From contig OZ220477.1 in NCBI GenBank assembly GCA_965116015.1, positions 62,001-126,000 of the forward strand: 64,000 nucleotides of DNA, written 5' to 3'. A model generated the notes under the pieces. That model ran no database searches and was not told the DNA's origin. It saw only the letters and a list, made by a program, of their open reading frames with translations. Below, piece by piece: positions 45,504-55,695 of this stretch (the first letter of the stretch is position 1; every line of letters starts with the position of its first letter). The DNA is from S5-327 sp965116015 (GTDB lineage Bacteria > Chloroflexota > Dehalococcoidia > Lucifugimonadales > Australimonadaceae). The translations under genes were made by a program, and so were the position numbers.

Positions 45504-46421
45504 CTACAGGTCGAGGCCGAACACGCGTATGGCGTTCTCGGAGTAAATCGCCTCGCGCTGCGCGTCGGTAAGGCGGGGAATGGCCTGCACGCTGACGGGC
45601 GGCGTGTAGTCGCCCATTCCGAACGGGTAGTCGCTTCCAAGCATAATGCGGTCGGCGCCGACGGTTTCGACGAGGTAGTTGAGCACGGGGCCGCTGTGCG
45701 TGAGCGTGTCGAAGTACAGCTTGCGGAAATACTCGGATGGGGGGCGCGTGATGACGGCGTCTTCCACGAGATGTTGCCGCCACGCATGCTCCCACCGTCC
45801 GCGCAAGAGGGGACATGTGCCGCCGCCGTGCGCGAGCACGAACCGCAGGTCGGGCAGCTCGCGCAGCACGCCGCCGAAGATCAGGCATCCCGCGGCGACG
45901 GCTGTGTCGCTTGGATTGCCGATGATGTTGTTCATAAAGAACTGTCCGAGCCTGTCGGCGCCGAGCACGTTCTGCGGATGCACGAACGCCGCGACGTCCA
46001 GCTCCTGCATCTTGCGATAGAGGGGCGCAAAGCGGGGTGAGTGAAGGTTCTCGCCCTGCACGTTCGTGAGGATTTCGAGCCCGCGGAAGCCGAGTTCGAA
46101 TACGCATCGTTCGAGCTCGGCGGCGGCGGACTCTGGCTCTTGCATCGGGAGCGTCGCCAAGCCGATGAGCCGGTCCGAGCCGGAGATTGCTGCTGCGGTA
46201 GCGTCGTTCATCCGCCGACAGACTTCGGGTTCCGAGTTCTGGACATACGGTGGGGCAGAAACGAGTTCGATGTCGATGCCGCGCTCGTCCATATCGGCGA
46301 GGCGCTGGTTAAGGTCGGACATACTGTCGCGCATATTGGCGGCGGGGCCGAAGCCTCCGCGCCGATTGGCGATTTCGGGCAGAGACGCCGGAATGTAGTG
46401 CGCGTGAACGTCGATTCGCAT
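45504..46421 (-). CDS. Amidohydrolase-2 family (ACMSD-like) hydrolase/decarboxylase
   Basis: 305 residues, metal-dependent TIM barrel: IDVHAHYIP (HxH metal site), FVHPQN, LAHGGGTCPLL and GSDYPFGMGDY (catalytic Asp) are the marks of the aminocarboxymuconate-semialdehyde decarboxylase-like group, which includes aromatic decarboxylases and hydrolases. Substrate unknown. First gene of a pair with the SDR; divergent from secA. Confidence 0.88.
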   Translation of the reverse strand: MRIDVHAHYIPASLPEIANRRGGFGPAANMRDSMSDLNQRLADMDERGIDIELVSAPPYVQNSEPEVCRRMNDATAAAISGSDRLIGLATLPMQEPESAAAELERCVFELGFRGLEILTNVQGENLHSPRFAPLYRKMQELDVAAFVHPQNVLGADRLGQFFMNNIIGNPSDTAVAAGCLIFGGVLRELPDLRFVLAHGGGTCPLLRGRWEHAWRQHLVEDAVITRPPSEYFRKLYFDTLTHSGPVLNYLVETVGADRIMLGSDYPFGMGDYTPPVSVQAIPRLTDAQREAIYSENAIRVFGLDL

Positions 46422-46430
46422 TGTGGGCGC

Positions 46431-46436
46431 ATTCTA
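46431..46436 (-). promoter_or_regulatory. -10-like TAGAAT for the amidohydrolase gene
   Basis: TAGAAT on the minus strand, 9 nt before the ATG at 46421, implying an almost leaderless message. Confidence 0.4.
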
Positions 46437-46502
46437 GCGCGCGTCTGCAGATCGCGTTTCCCGCGTAGCGGGGCGCGTTCGGAGCGGCGCTCCGCTCCCT
46501 GC

Positions 46503-46508
46503 TAGAAT
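46503..46508 (+). promoter_or_regulatory. -10-like TAGAAT for secA
   Basis: TAGAAT 21 nt before the secA ATG, in the 108-bp divergent region shared with the amidohydrolase gene. No clear -35. Confidence 0.4.
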
Positions 46509-46529
46509 GGCTGCGAGGCGAGGCAGACT

Positions 46530-49175
46530 ATGCTCGGGAAGCTGCTCAGAGTATTCGGGGATTCGAACGAGAAGCAGGTCGCGCGCTACCGATGGGTAGT
46601 CGACCGCGTGGGCGCGCTTGAAAGCGCGATGGCTGCGCTCTCGGGAGAACAGCTGGCGGCGAAGACCGTCGAGTTCAGGGAACGCGTAGCGGAGGGCGCC
46701 AGCCTCGATAGCCTGCTGCCGGAGGCGTTCGCGGCTATGCGCGAAGCGGCGCGGCAGGCCATTGGGCTTCGCCCCTTCGATGTGCAGCTCATCGGGGGGG
46801 CGGCGCTCCATGAAGGCAAGGTCGCCGAGATGAAGACGGGCGAGGGCAAGACGCTCGTCGCGACGCTGCCAACTTACCTCAACGCGTTGAGCGGACGAGG
46901 GGTCCACGTTGTTACGGTGAACGATTACCTTGCTCGGCGGGACGCGCTGTGGATGGGCAAGGCGCACACGTTTCTCGGTCTGTCTGTTGGCTGCTTGCAG
47001 CACGAAGCATCTTATGTGGTGGAGCCGGCGGATAGCGACGCGCCTGGCGCGCAGCCAACTCTCCGGGCTGTTCCTCGCAAGGAGGCCTACGCCGCGGACA
47101 TTACCTATGGCACCAACAACGAGTTCGGGTTCGACTATCTGCGCGACAACATGGCGACGGACTTGTCGCAGAAGGTGCAGCGCTCCCTGAGCTACGCCAT
47201 CGTCGACGAGGTCGACAACATCCTCATCGACGAGGCCCGCACGCCGCTCATCATCAGCGGCCCGGCGCAGGAGCCCACGTCGCTCTACTCCGCCGTGGCG
47301 CGCGTGATTCCACGGCTCGATCGCGAGGGAGATTACTTCATTGAGGAGAAGGAGCGGCAGGTCATCCTCACGGACGCCGGCATAACGAAGGTTGAGCAGT
47401 TCCTGAACATCGACAACTTGTACGACCCTGCGAACTATGTGCTCACGCATTTCGTTGAGAACGGTCTGCGCGCGCAGTTCGTCTATCAGCGCGACAAGGA
47501 CTATGTCGTGAAGGATGGCGAGGTGATTATCGTCGATGAGTTCACGGGACGACTTATGCAGGGTCGTCGCTACGGCGAGGGGCTGCATCAGGCAATCGAG
47601 GCGAAAGAGAACGTTCGCGTTCAGCGCGAGACGATTACGTATGCGACCGTTACGCTGCAGAATTACTTCCGTATGTACAAGAAGCTTGCGGGTATGACCG
47701 GAACGGCGATGACTGAGGCGGAGGAGTTGTACAAGGTGTACGGTCTCGATGTTGTTGCAGTTCCCACGAATATGCCGATGGCGCGCCGGGACTTTCCCGA
47801 TTATGTGTTCAAGACGCATGCCGCCAAGATGCGGGCGGTCGTCGACAGTATTGTAGAGCTGCACGAGGCTGGCCGACCCGTGCTCGTCGGCACGGGCTCG
47901 GTTGAGCGCTCCGAGCAGCTGAGCGGTTTGCTTCGGCGCCGCGGGGTGAAGCACGAGGCGCTGAACGCCAAGAATCACGAGCGTGAGGCGCAGATTGTCG
48001 CTGAGGCCGGCAAGCCCGGGGCCGTTACGGTCTCGACGAATATGGCTGGACGCGGCACCGATATCATTCTGGGGGGCGATCCCTCCACTGCCTCGTCTGA
48101 GGGTGAGTGGCGGGAGGCTCACGACGAGGTTGTCGCCAAGGGGGGGCTCGTTGTGCTTGGCACGGAGCGTCACGAGTCCCGCCGCATCGACAATCAGCTG
48201 CGAGGGCGCTCGGGGCGTCAGGGGGATCCAGGCGAGACGCGCTTCTTCAGCTCGTTCGAGGATGAGATTCTCTCGCGGTTCTACAACAATGCGGTGGGGC
48301 GTCTCGCCGCCAAGGGGTTCGGCGACGACGCGCCTGTCGAGAGCGCGATGCTTGCCAAGACGTTCGATATGACGCAGGGCAAGGCGGAGTCGTACTACTT
48401 CGACATCCGCAAGCACTTGCTTGAATACGACGACGTGGTGAACCGGCAGCGCGAGATTATCTACGGCGAGCGAGACAAGGTGCTCGAGGGCGCCGATCTG
48501 AAGACGAATATTCAGGAGATGATCGGCAAGGAGATCTCGGGCGTGGTGCATAGCCACCTGACGGGAGACGCCGCAGATTGGGAGCCGCAGCCGATGCTCG
48601 CCGAGCTCAACACGATTCTGCCCTTGCCTCCCCACATCGAAGCTGCGCTGACGCTGGAGAAGAGCGCAGCGGCGACCGAGGATGCGCTGCTCGAAGCGGC
48701 AGAGGATCTGTACGAGCAGCGCGAACGCGACTACGGGGGCGATACGATGCGCGCCATCGAGCGCACGGTGATGCTTCAGACTGTCGACCGGCTCTGGGTG
48801 CAGCATCTTACGATGATGTCGAATCTGCGGCAGTCGGCTGGGCTGTACGCCTATGGCCAGCGGGACCCGCTGGTGATGTACAAGAAGCAGGGGCATGAGG
48901 CGTTCGATGGGCTGCTCGAACGCATCCAGCACGATGTTGCGCATATGATCTTTCACGTTGCGCCTGCCTCCGGGCCCGGCGCCGCGAACGGCAAGGCGGC
49001 AAAGCTCAACGCCGGCAGGGTGGAGACCGTGATGTCGAAGGCTGTCGCTCCTGGTCGGGCTCCCGCCGCGGCGCAGGTTGAGGTCGACCCCAACGCTCCG
49101 CGCTGGGCGCGGCGGCAAGCGGCAAGGGCTGCCGGCGGGTCGAAGAAGGCGCGCAAGCGCAAGGCGGGGTCTTAG
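46530..49175 (+). CDS. secA: Preprotein translocase ATPase SecA
   Basis: Motor of Sec-dependent export, 881 residues. Seen in order: N-terminal FRERVAEGASLDSLLPEAFAA, PFDVQLIGGAALHEGKVAEMKTGEGKT (Walker A), VTVNDYLARRDA, FDYLRDNM, VDEVDNILIDEARTPLIISG (Walker B), GTAMTEAEE, VSTNMAGRGTDI, RGRSGRQGDPG. The C-terminus ends in a Lys/Arg tail and lacks the CxCxSGxxxxxCH zinc motif, as in some other phyla. Needed to export the large surface proteins at the left. The next ATG lies one base after the stop. Confidence 0.96.
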   Translation: MLGKLLRVFGDSNEKQVARYRWVVDRVGALESAMAALSGEQLAAKTVEFRERVAEGASLDSLLPEAFAAMREAARQAIGLRPFDVQLIGGAALHEGKVAEMKTGEGKTLVATLPTYLNALSGRGVHVVTVNDYLARRDALWMGKAHTFLGLSVGCLQHEASYVVEPADSDAPGAQPTLRAVPRKEAYAADITYGTNNEFGFDYLRDNMATDLSQKVQRSLSYAIVDEVDNILIDEARTPLIISGPAQEPTSLYSAVARVIPRLDREGDYFIEEKERQVILTDAGITKVEQFLNIDNLYDPANYVLTHFVENGLRAQFVYQRDKDYVVKDGEVIIVDEFTGRLMQGRRYGEGLHQAIEAKENVRVQRETITYATVTLQNYFRMYKKLAGMTGTAMTEAEELYKVYGLDVVAVPTNMPMARRDFPDYVFKTHAAKMRAVVDSIVELHEAGRPVLVGTGSVERSEQLSGLLRRRGVKHEALNAKNHEREAQIVAEAGKPGAVTVSTNMAGRGTDIILGGDPSTASSEGEWREAHDEVVAKGGLVVLGTERHESRRIDNQLRGRSGRQGDPGETRFFSSFEDEILSRFYNNAVGRLAAKGFGDDAPVESAMLAKTFDMTQGKAESYYFDIRKHLLEYDDVVNRQREIIYGERDKVLEGADLKTNIQEMIGKEISGVVHSHLTGDAADWEPQPMLAELNTILPLPPHIEAALTLEKSAAATEDALLEAAEDLYEQRERDYGGDTMRAIERTVMLQTVDRLWVQHLTMMSNLRQSAGLYAYGQRDPLVMYKKQGHEAFDGLLERIQHDVAHMIFHVAPASGPGAANGKAAKLNAGRVETVMSKAVAPGRAPAAAQVEVDPNAPRWARRQAARAAGGSKKARKRKAGS

Positions 49176-49176
49176 C

Positions 49177-49923
49177 ATGGGCCAGGCCGCCCCGAGCATC
49201 GTTCTCCAGGCGGGCGCGGTCGGCAGCGTGGACGCTGAGGCGTCGTCATGGCATCACGCGACTGAGATTATCGAGCGGATGCGCGCCGCTATGCTCGGCG
49301 GCGCTGACTGGGCAAGGTCGCTCCTCGAAGCTGTCGGCCAGTGGACGTCTCCGGTCGAGGTGGTCGACGGCGTTGAATTGAGGTACCTCATTGGCGGGGA
49401 GGCCTTCGACTGGCTGCTGCTTGCCGAGCGTCTGCTGCGCGCCGCCCCCGATGGCTGTGCGCCTGCTGAGGAGCGCGAGCGCTTGCTGTTCGAGGGAGAG
49501 CTTCCGCCAGAGACGAGCGAGTCCGATTTCCAGGTCGCGCTGGGGCCGGAGAAGCGTCGCGCGTGCGCCAACTTCTTCTATGGCGTCGTTGTTGAGGAGG
49601 CGCTGTGGCATGCTGTCGAGTGCGAGGTTGAGAAGGAGCGCGGCGTACGCGGGCTGCGGCATCCGTTCGGGGTGCAGGACATCGTGTCGGAGCGCCTCTA
49701 CCACGCTGACTTCATCACTCTTGTCCGGAGGTTTCAGCGCGAGCAGGGACGGGGGCGCAGCATGAGGTTCTCGCTGAGCGATTGGCGCGAGCTTACTTAC
49801 TGGCTGTTCAAGCTTCGCGTTGCGGGGTCTGATCAGGCGCGGCTGGCGAGCGACACGCGCAAGGGGCTCGATATGCTGAACGCTATCCGCAATCGTCCTC
49901 TGGCTCTGGCCGTTTCCGCGTAG
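49177..49923 (+). CDS. Unknown protein downstream of secA
   Basis: 248 residues; family not recognised. Start ATG 49177, immediately after the secA TAG, so translation is probably coupled. Mostly helical-looking and acidic in the first half, with ELRYLIGGEAFDWLLLAERLL, EKRRACANFFYGVVVEEALWHAVE and DWRELTYWLFKLRVAGSDQARLASD. No signal peptide or membrane helix. The tight link to secA is the only functional hint. Confidence 0.75.
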   Translation: MGQAAPSIVLQAGAVGSVDAEASSWHHATEIIERMRAAMLGGADWARSLLEAVGQWTSPVEVVDGVELRYLIGGEAFDWLLLAERLLRAAPDGCAPAEERERLLFEGELPPETSESDFQVALGPEKRRACANFFYGVVVEEALWHAVECEVEKERGVRGLRHPFGVQDIVSERLYHADFITLVRRFQREQGRGRSMRFSLSDWRELTYWLFKLRVAGSDQARLASDTRKGLDMLNAIRNRPLALAVSA

Positions 49924-50033
49924 CAGGGACTCCCGCAGGGGCAGAGGCTGCTGGCAGCGAGGCGCTTGCCGCTGCTTCCGCGCGGCTGGAGTCGTCAGTG
50001 GCGCTCCGCTGCGCTGGGCTTGGGAGGGGGCGC

Positions 50034-51314
50034 TCAAGTTGGCGTCCTTTCCGGCGCGGTTTCCGGGGCGGCGATAGGCCCTCGTTTGCGGCGGTCGCCA
50101 GCTGTCTCCACGGCCACGTATGCGAACGCGATGATGGTGGTGGTCCAGAGCGCGGCGTTCAAACCGAACGCCGCCTGGAAGGAGAAGAGCGCAACGAGGC
50201 TTGTGGAGATTATCGGGCCTATCATTCCCGCTGCGTCGCCGAACGTTCGGTAGAGGCCTATCGCCATGCCGCGCATCTCTTCCGGGGCGAGGTCGGCGAC
50301 GTAGGCGACAGGGGCTTGGCCGCCCCATCCCTGTGCTATGTGCAGGAGCATAAAGATGGCGACAAACGGGGCCAGCGCATCGAAGAAGGGCAGCGCGCCG
50401 ATGGCGATGCCGGTCATCAGGCCTGCCGGGACGATGACGATCTTGCGGCCGTACTTGTCGGCGATTGCTCCTGCGGGATAGATGAGGATGCCGTGCATGA
50501 GGGCTGAGAATGTGAATAGGAGCCCTATCGTTCCAGGCCCTAGCTTGAGGGCCTCGTGCGCGAACTCCGGGATGAGCGTTGTCGACATTCCGCCTCGTAG
50601 GAAGAAGGTGGAGAAGCCGGTTACGCATACGATGAAGAAGCTGGTGTCGCGCAGGAGGAAGAGCGCGCCGCGAGGGGAGCTGGCGCGCCGCGCCAGGCTC
50701 CCGGAGCCGGCGCGTCCGGGAGCGGGCCGTGTTTCCGGCATCCTGGCGACGCCCCAGAGCGCGAAGAAGAGTACGGCGAGGCCGGACACGTAGAAGGGCG
50801 TTCGCACGCCGAAGATCTCGCCGACGAACCCTCCGATTGCCGGGCTGGCGGCGCCGACGACCAGTTGCAGGCCGTGCATCAGGCCGAGCACGCGGCCGCG
50901 GTTCTCCACGGTGCTCAGGTCGGCGGCGACGACGTTTGCGATGACGATGGTCATCGAGCTGAACACGCCGCTGAAGAACCGGAATGCGAGGAACATCGGC
51001 ACGTTCTCTGAGAGGCCGCCGAGGGTGGCGAACAGCGCGACTCCTAGTCCGCCGATGGTGATGATCCACTTCCGCCCGATCTTCTCCGATAGGACGCCGG
51101 CAGGGATGTTTGTGATGAACCGTCCGACGCCGTAGACGGAGAATGTGAGGCCAAGCGCGAAGACGCTGCCGCCGATGAGTTCGATGAACTGCGGCATTAC
51201 GGGTGTGATGATCATCATCGACGCGTGGGCCGAGGCGATGAGGCCGCCGGTGATGATGACTAGTTCGAGGCGGAGTCCGCCGGCGATGTTGGTTCGCGAG
51301 GGCGTGGGCCTCAT
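50034..51314 (-). CDS. MFS transporter
   Basis: About 426 residues from ATG 51314, with 12 predicted helices: ELVIITGGLIASAHASMMI opens the first, and VLSEKIGRKWIITIGG is the MFS loop-2/3 signature, repeated in the second half as AIADKYGRKIVIVPAG. An upstream start at 51389 would add 25 non-membrane residues; neither has a clear ribosome site. Substrate unknown. Confidence 0.85.
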   Translation of the reverse strand: MRPTPSRTNIAGGLRLELVIITGGLIASAHASMMIITPVMPQFIELIGGSVFALGLTFSVYGVGRFITNIPAGVLSEKIGRKWIITIGGLGVALFATLGGLSENVPMFLAFRFFSGVFSSMTIVIANVVAADLSTVENRGRVLGLMHGLQLVVGAASPAIGGFVGEIFGVRTPFYVSGLAVLFFALWGVARMPETRPAPGRAGSGSLARRASSPRGALFLLRDTSFFIVCVTGFSTFFLRGGMSTTLIPEFAHEALKLGPGTIGLLFTFSALMHGILIYPAGAIADKYGRKIVIVPAGLMTGIAIGALPFFDALAPFVAIFMLLHIAQGWGGQAPVAYVADLAPEEMRGMAIGLYRTFGDAAGMIGPIISTSLVALFSFQAAFGLNAALWTTTIIAFAYVAVETAGDRRKRGPIAAPETAPERTPT

Positions 51315-51514
51315 GCCTGCACGACGCCGGTCTGACGACTGCTCGGCGCTGCTGGCAGGGGAGCCGCCGTTTGCGAGGGGTGCGCGCACACTGTAGGAAC
51401 AGTCAAGCAGGAGGCGGGCGCCGCCTGCAGTGGGCGCACGGGGTTGGGGGTGAATGCTACGGCGCTCGGAGAGGGAGCTGTTTTCCGTGAGGGGTGCGCG
51501 CGCTGGTCGATGGC

Positions 51515-54205
51515 CTAGTCTCCGAGGGTTTCCAGCAGCTCGCGGATGTGCGCCAGGCGGAGTTCGCTCTCCGCCAGCCGCTCTCGCTCTCGCTCGACGA
51601 CGTCTGCGGGCGCTTTGGCGGTGAATTGGTGGTTGCCGAGGCGACCTCGCAGCTGCGCCGCGCGCGCTTCTGTTTCAGTGGCCTCTGCGGCGAGGCGGGC
51701 GCGCTCTGCGTTGAGGTCGACTGCATCGCCGATGTCCAGCGTGATTGTTGTGTCCTGCACGACGATGCGGACGCCGTCTGCGGCGCCGGAGTCGTTGAAC
51801 CGCAACTCGCCGACGCGGGCGAGCGCGCGGATGGCCTCTGCCTCATCGCGCAGGGCATGTTGATGGTTGGGGGAGTAGACGGCGGCATTGACTACGCGGC
51901 GTGGATCGATGCGGAATTCTGCGCGAGCGTTTCGGATCGCCCGCACGATGTCGATGAGGAGTTCGATTTCTGCGACTGCGGTTGCGTCGGCCTCGCGCCT
52001 CGCGGCGAGTTCGGCGTCGCTCAGGCGTTGGCGGGGGTGAGGGTAGGGGGAGATCATTATGGAATCGGGGAGGTTTGCTTCGTTGGGGAGGGTGGCGACG
52101 AGGCGTTGCCAGATCTCTTCGGTGACGAACGGCATAAAGGGGTGGAGGAGGCGCAGGACGCGTTCGAGCACGTGGCCGAGGACTTGGCGGGGCTGGTTGT
52201 CGCCGGCGCGCAGGCGCGCTTTGGCGAGTTCGATGTACCAGTCGGCGAAGTCGTTCCAGATGAATTCGTGAAGCACGCGTTCGGCCTCGCCGAGTTGGAA
52301 GTCGTCGACGAGGTCGTTGACGCGAACGGCGAGTTGCTGGGCTTTGGAGAGTATCCAGCGGTCTTGGCGGCGTTCACGGGGGGGGGCTGCGTTCCAGCCG
52401 TCGAGTCCGTCGCGTCCTTCGAGTTCGCGGATGGTGAATCTGCCGATGTTCCAGAGCTTGTTGGCGAAGTTGCGGGAGGATTCGAGCCGCTCGTTGCTGA
52501 AGCGGATGTCGCTGCCGGGGGAGCTGCCGGTGGTGAGGGCGAAGCGGAGGGCGTCGGCGCCGTAGAGTGCGATGGCTTGAAGCGGGTCGCGGACGTTTCC
52601 GCGGGTTTTGCTCATTTTCTGGCCTTGCTCGTCGCGCACGAGGCCGCTGAGGTAGACGGTGTGGAAGGGGATGTCGCCGACGTTGCGGATTCCCATCATT
52701 ATCATTCGGGCGACCCAGAAGAAGAGGATGTCGTAGCCTGTTTCCATTACGGAGGTTGGGTAGAAGTAGGCGAGGGTTTCGGTTTTTTCGGGCCATCCGA
52801 GGGTGGAGTGAGTCCACAGGGCGGAGGAGAACCAGGTGTCGAGCACGTCGTCGTCCTGGTTGAGGTTGGGGTTGCCGCAGGCTTCGCAGGCGTTGGGGTC
52901 GTCTATGGCGACGGTTGGGTGGGCGCAGTCGTTGCAGTACCAGACGGGGATGCGGTGCCCCCACCACAGCTGGCGGGAGATGCACCAGTCGCGGAGGTTT
53001 TCCATCCAGTTCTCGTAGACGCGGGCGAAGCGTTCGGGGACGATGCGGATGCGGCCGTCGCGGACGGCGGCGAGCGCGGGGTCGGCGAGGGGCTGGATGC
53101 GGACGAACCATTGCATCGACACGATGGGTTCGACTACGTCGCGGCTGCGCTGGCAGTGGCCGACGGAGCTTGTGTGCGGTTCGGTTTTTTCGAGCAGCCC
53201 TTCGCGTTCGAGCTGGGCCACGATTGCTTTCCGGGCTGCGTACCGTTCGAACCCTTCGTAGGGGCCTGCTTCCTTGTTGAGGGATCCGTCGGGGTGGAGG
53301 ATGTTGATGACAGGGAGGTTGTGGCGTTCGCCTGTCTCGAAGTCGTTGGGGTCGTGCCCTGGGGTGATTTTCAGGGCGCCTGTTCCGAACTCTGCGGCTA
53401 CGGCGCTGTCTGCGATGATGGGGATGGGCCTGCCGAGGATGGGGAGGAGCACGCGCTTGCCTTGCGCATCCGCGTAGCGGGGGTCGTTGGGGTTCACGGC
53501 GACTGCGGTGTCGCCGAGGAGGGTTTCGGGGCGGGTGGTGGCGACGGTGATGTGGCCGGATCGGTCTTCGTAGGGGTAGCGGATGTAGTAGAGGCTGCCT
53601 TGCTCTTCCTGGTGTTCGACTTCGAGGTCGGAGAGGGCGGTGCGGCAGCTTACGCACCAGTTGATCATGCGCTCGCCGCGGTAAATGAGGCCGTCGTCGT
53701 AGAGCGACTTGAAGGTTGTGCGTACGGCTCGAACGGGGCCGGGGTCGAGGGTGAAGGCTTTGCGCTCCCAGTCGCAGGAGACGCCGAGGCGTCGGTGCTG
53801 GTTGTCGATGGCGCCGCCTGTTTGGTTGACCCATTGCCAGACGCGCTGGAGGAATGCTTGGCGTCCGAGGTCGTGTCGGGAGGCGCCCTCGGCGGCGAGT
53901 TGGCGCTCGACGACGACTTGGGTGGCGATGCCGGCGTGGTCGGCGCCGGGGAGGTAGAGGGCGGAGTAGCCGCGCATTCGGTGGAGGCGGACGAGGGCGT
54001 CTTCGATGGCGGCGCGCTGGGCGTGGCCGATGTGGAGTTCGCCGGTGACGTTCGGCGGGGGCATTATGATGGTGAAGGGTTGTTTGCGGGGGTCGACTGC
54101 GGCTCTGAAGAAGCCGGAGTTTTCCCACCACTTGTAGAGCCTGCTCTCCACCTGGCTGGGGTCGTAAGCCTTTGGCAGCGGCTCGCCGGGCGGGCGCGTG
54201 GTCAT
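51515..54205 (-). CDS. valS: Valyl-tRNA synthetase
   Basis: Class I aminoacyl-tRNA synthetase, 896 residues. PPPNVTGELHIGHA (HIGH motif), editing domain with TTRPETLLGDTAVAV and GTGALKITPGHDPNDFE, zinc-like CNDC/CEACG cysteines, KMSKTRGN (KMSKS motif) and a C-terminal coiled coil rich in Glu/Arg/Leu typical of ValRS. Start ATG 54205, preceded by GGAG at 7 nt; a further ATG at 54235 overlaps the likely -10. No T-box-like leader is apparent. Confidence 0.96.
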   Translation of the reverse strand: MTTRPPGEPLPKAYDPSQVESRLYKWWENSGFFRAAVDPRKQPFTIIMPPPNVTGELHIGHAQRAAIEDALVRLHRMRGYSALYLPGADHAGIATQVVVERQLAAEGASRHDLGRQAFLQRVWQWVNQTGGAIDNQHRRLGVSCDWERKAFTLDPGPVRAVRTTFKSLYDDGLIYRGERMINWCVSCRTALSDLEVEHQEEQGSLYYIRYPYEDRSGHITVATTRPETLLGDTAVAVNPNDPRYADAQGKRVLLPILGRPIPIIADSAVAAEFGTGALKITPGHDPNDFETGERHNLPVINILHPDGSLNKEAGPYEGFERYAARKAIVAQLEREGLLEKTEPHTSSVGHCQRSRDVVEPIVSMQWFVRIQPLADPALAAVRDGRIRIVPERFARVYENWMENLRDWCISRQLWWGHRIPVWYCNDCAHPTVAIDDPNACEACGNPNLNQDDDVLDTWFSSALWTHSTLGWPEKTETLAYFYPTSVMETGYDILFFWVARMIMMGIRNVGDIPFHTVYLSGLVRDEQGQKMSKTRGNVRDPLQAIALYGADALRFALTTGSSPGSDIRFSNERLESSRNFANKLWNIGRFTIRELEGRDGLDGWNAAPPRERRQDRWILSKAQQLAVRVNDLVDDFQLGEAERVLHEFIWNDFADWYIELAKARLRAGDNQPRQVLGHVLERVLRLLHPFMPFVTEEIWQRLVATLPNEANLPDSIMISPYPHPRQRLSDAELAARREADATAVAEIELLIDIVRAIRNARAEFRIDPRRVVNAAVYSPNHQHALRDEAEAIRALARVGELRFNDSGAADGVRIVVQDTTITLDIGDAVDLNAERARLAAEATETEARAAQLRGRLGNHQFTAKAPADVVERERERLAESELRLAHIRELLETLGD

Positions 54206-54233
54206 AGGGGAGCTCCGGTCGGGGAATAGGAGC

Positions 54234-54239
54234 ATTCTA
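54234..54239 (-). promoter_or_regulatory. -10-like TAGAAT for valS
   Basis: TAGAAT on the minus strand, 28 nt before the valS ATG. Confidence 0.4.
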
Positions 54240-54490
54240 GGGGGAGACGGGCGCGGGGGTCAACGAAGTCGTTGGTTGGGGTGGGTTGAGGTAGCGGGAG
54301 TTTTGCGGAAGTCCCGTGCGGATGGGGGCCGCTGCGGCGCTGCTTTGTGTACAATCCATAGTCTTCCATTTCAGGAATATAGAGTCCTGTTGCGGAGATG
54401 AGGTTGCGGCTGATTGGAGGCGCGGCGTTCCACGCTCGAGAAGCGGCGTTGGGCGGGGAGGGCAGGCGATGATGATGAGGAGCGTACACG

Positions 54491-55610
54491 ATGGAGCATA
54501 GATCGGTTCAGGAAGCGAGCGGGAAGCATATGTATCGAGGCTTCACGATTATGTGTGTGAGAGGGGGAAGAGGACGTCGGAATCGGGATGGATTTGTTTG
54601 GGAGACACGCGATGTCGCGGGGGAAGAAGTGTGCAGGACGAGGAATTTGAGAGCGGCGCGCGCTTTGGTGGACCGGCGCATTGCAGGGAAGGCGCCGGAG
54701 TTGGAGTCGCTGGAGGAGGAAGAGCGTCTTATTGTTCGCGTTGGGTATCGAGGGCATGTGTTTGAGGGTGTGAAAGGCGAGAGAATGCCGCATTTTCTTG
54801 AATCGAGAGAGGTAGAATGGGAAAGCACGTAATGCTGCGGGGGAAGTGATGTGCAGAACGGGGACTTTGGGAGCGGCCTGCGCTCTGGTGGACAGGCACG
54901 TTGCAGGGAAAGCGCCAAGGCTTAGGACGCCGAAGACTGAACGGGAACTCATTGTTCGCGTTGCGTATCGGGGGCACACGATTAGGCGCGCGGTGGAAGG
55001 GATACGCTGTTGGATTGAACATAAGATAGATTGGGAAGCGCATGATGCTGCGGGGGAAGAGGTGTGCATAACGGAGACTCTGGGAGCGGCGTGCGCTTTG
55101 GTGGATCGACGCGTTGCAGGGAAAAAGCCAGGGCTTAGTACGCTGAAAAGCGAGCGAGAGTCTATCGTTCGCGTTACGTATCGCGGGTACATCGTTGAGC
55201 GCGTGGGGAGTAGGATTTACTCTGATGATCCGGACGAAGCAAGGTGGGAGGCGTATAGCCCTGCAGGGAATCAGATATGCGGAGAGGCGACTCTGCAAGC
55301 CGCGCTCGATTTTGTGGAGCGGGACATTGCAGGGGAGCTGCCGCCTCTGGCGTCGCCGGAGGATGAGGAGCTCATTATGCGCGCTGCGCATCAGCACGTT
55401 GACATTTTCGGCGATCACTACAGAGGCGAAATTGTGCGATGCGCCGACGGGTGCGATGCGGGCTTGGATGTCGTCGCGCTGGAGGAGCGCTTTTTCTCGA
55501 ATCTGATAGCGTATTGCCGAGCTTGCGGAGCTGTTGCTGCAAGTGTAGCGGGAGAGAAATGGGCGGATATTGATGAGGGGCTTGGTAAACGAATGAAGCT
55601 GTGGGATTGA
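54491..55610 (+). pseudogene. Four-unit tandem-repeat protein of unknown family, frameshifted in unit 2
   Basis: ATG 54491 has GAGGAG 8 nt upstream. Four ~70-residue units follow, each with YRG, a Trp-Glu, AGxxxC, an LVDR-IAGK segment and a closing LIVRV. Comparing units 2 and 3 at DNA level shows one extra A in unit 2 near 54822, which produces the TAA at 54830-54832. The frame then continues from about 54846 to 55610. Repaired, the protein would be about 370 residues with a distinct C-terminal part containing cysteines (CADGCDAG, YCRACG). Base use is less GC-rich than neighbours, suggesting acquisition. Unknown function; it sits between valS and McrBC. Confidence 0.7.
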
Positions 55611-55695
55611 GAGCTCGCTTATGTACGGAGCAATGGTTGGTTGGGGTTGTCTCCTGGTTGCCGCTGGGGTGATTTTGGTCATTGCAAATGGGGGT

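Noticed and set aside
46434..49199. 921-codon open frame antisense to secA
   Set aside because: Shadow of the GC-rich secA gene; no domain pattern, whereas secA has full motif support.
51494..54229. 911-codon open frame antisense to valS
   Set aside because: Shadow frame of valS, with repetitive Val/Gly/Glu composition and no family motif.
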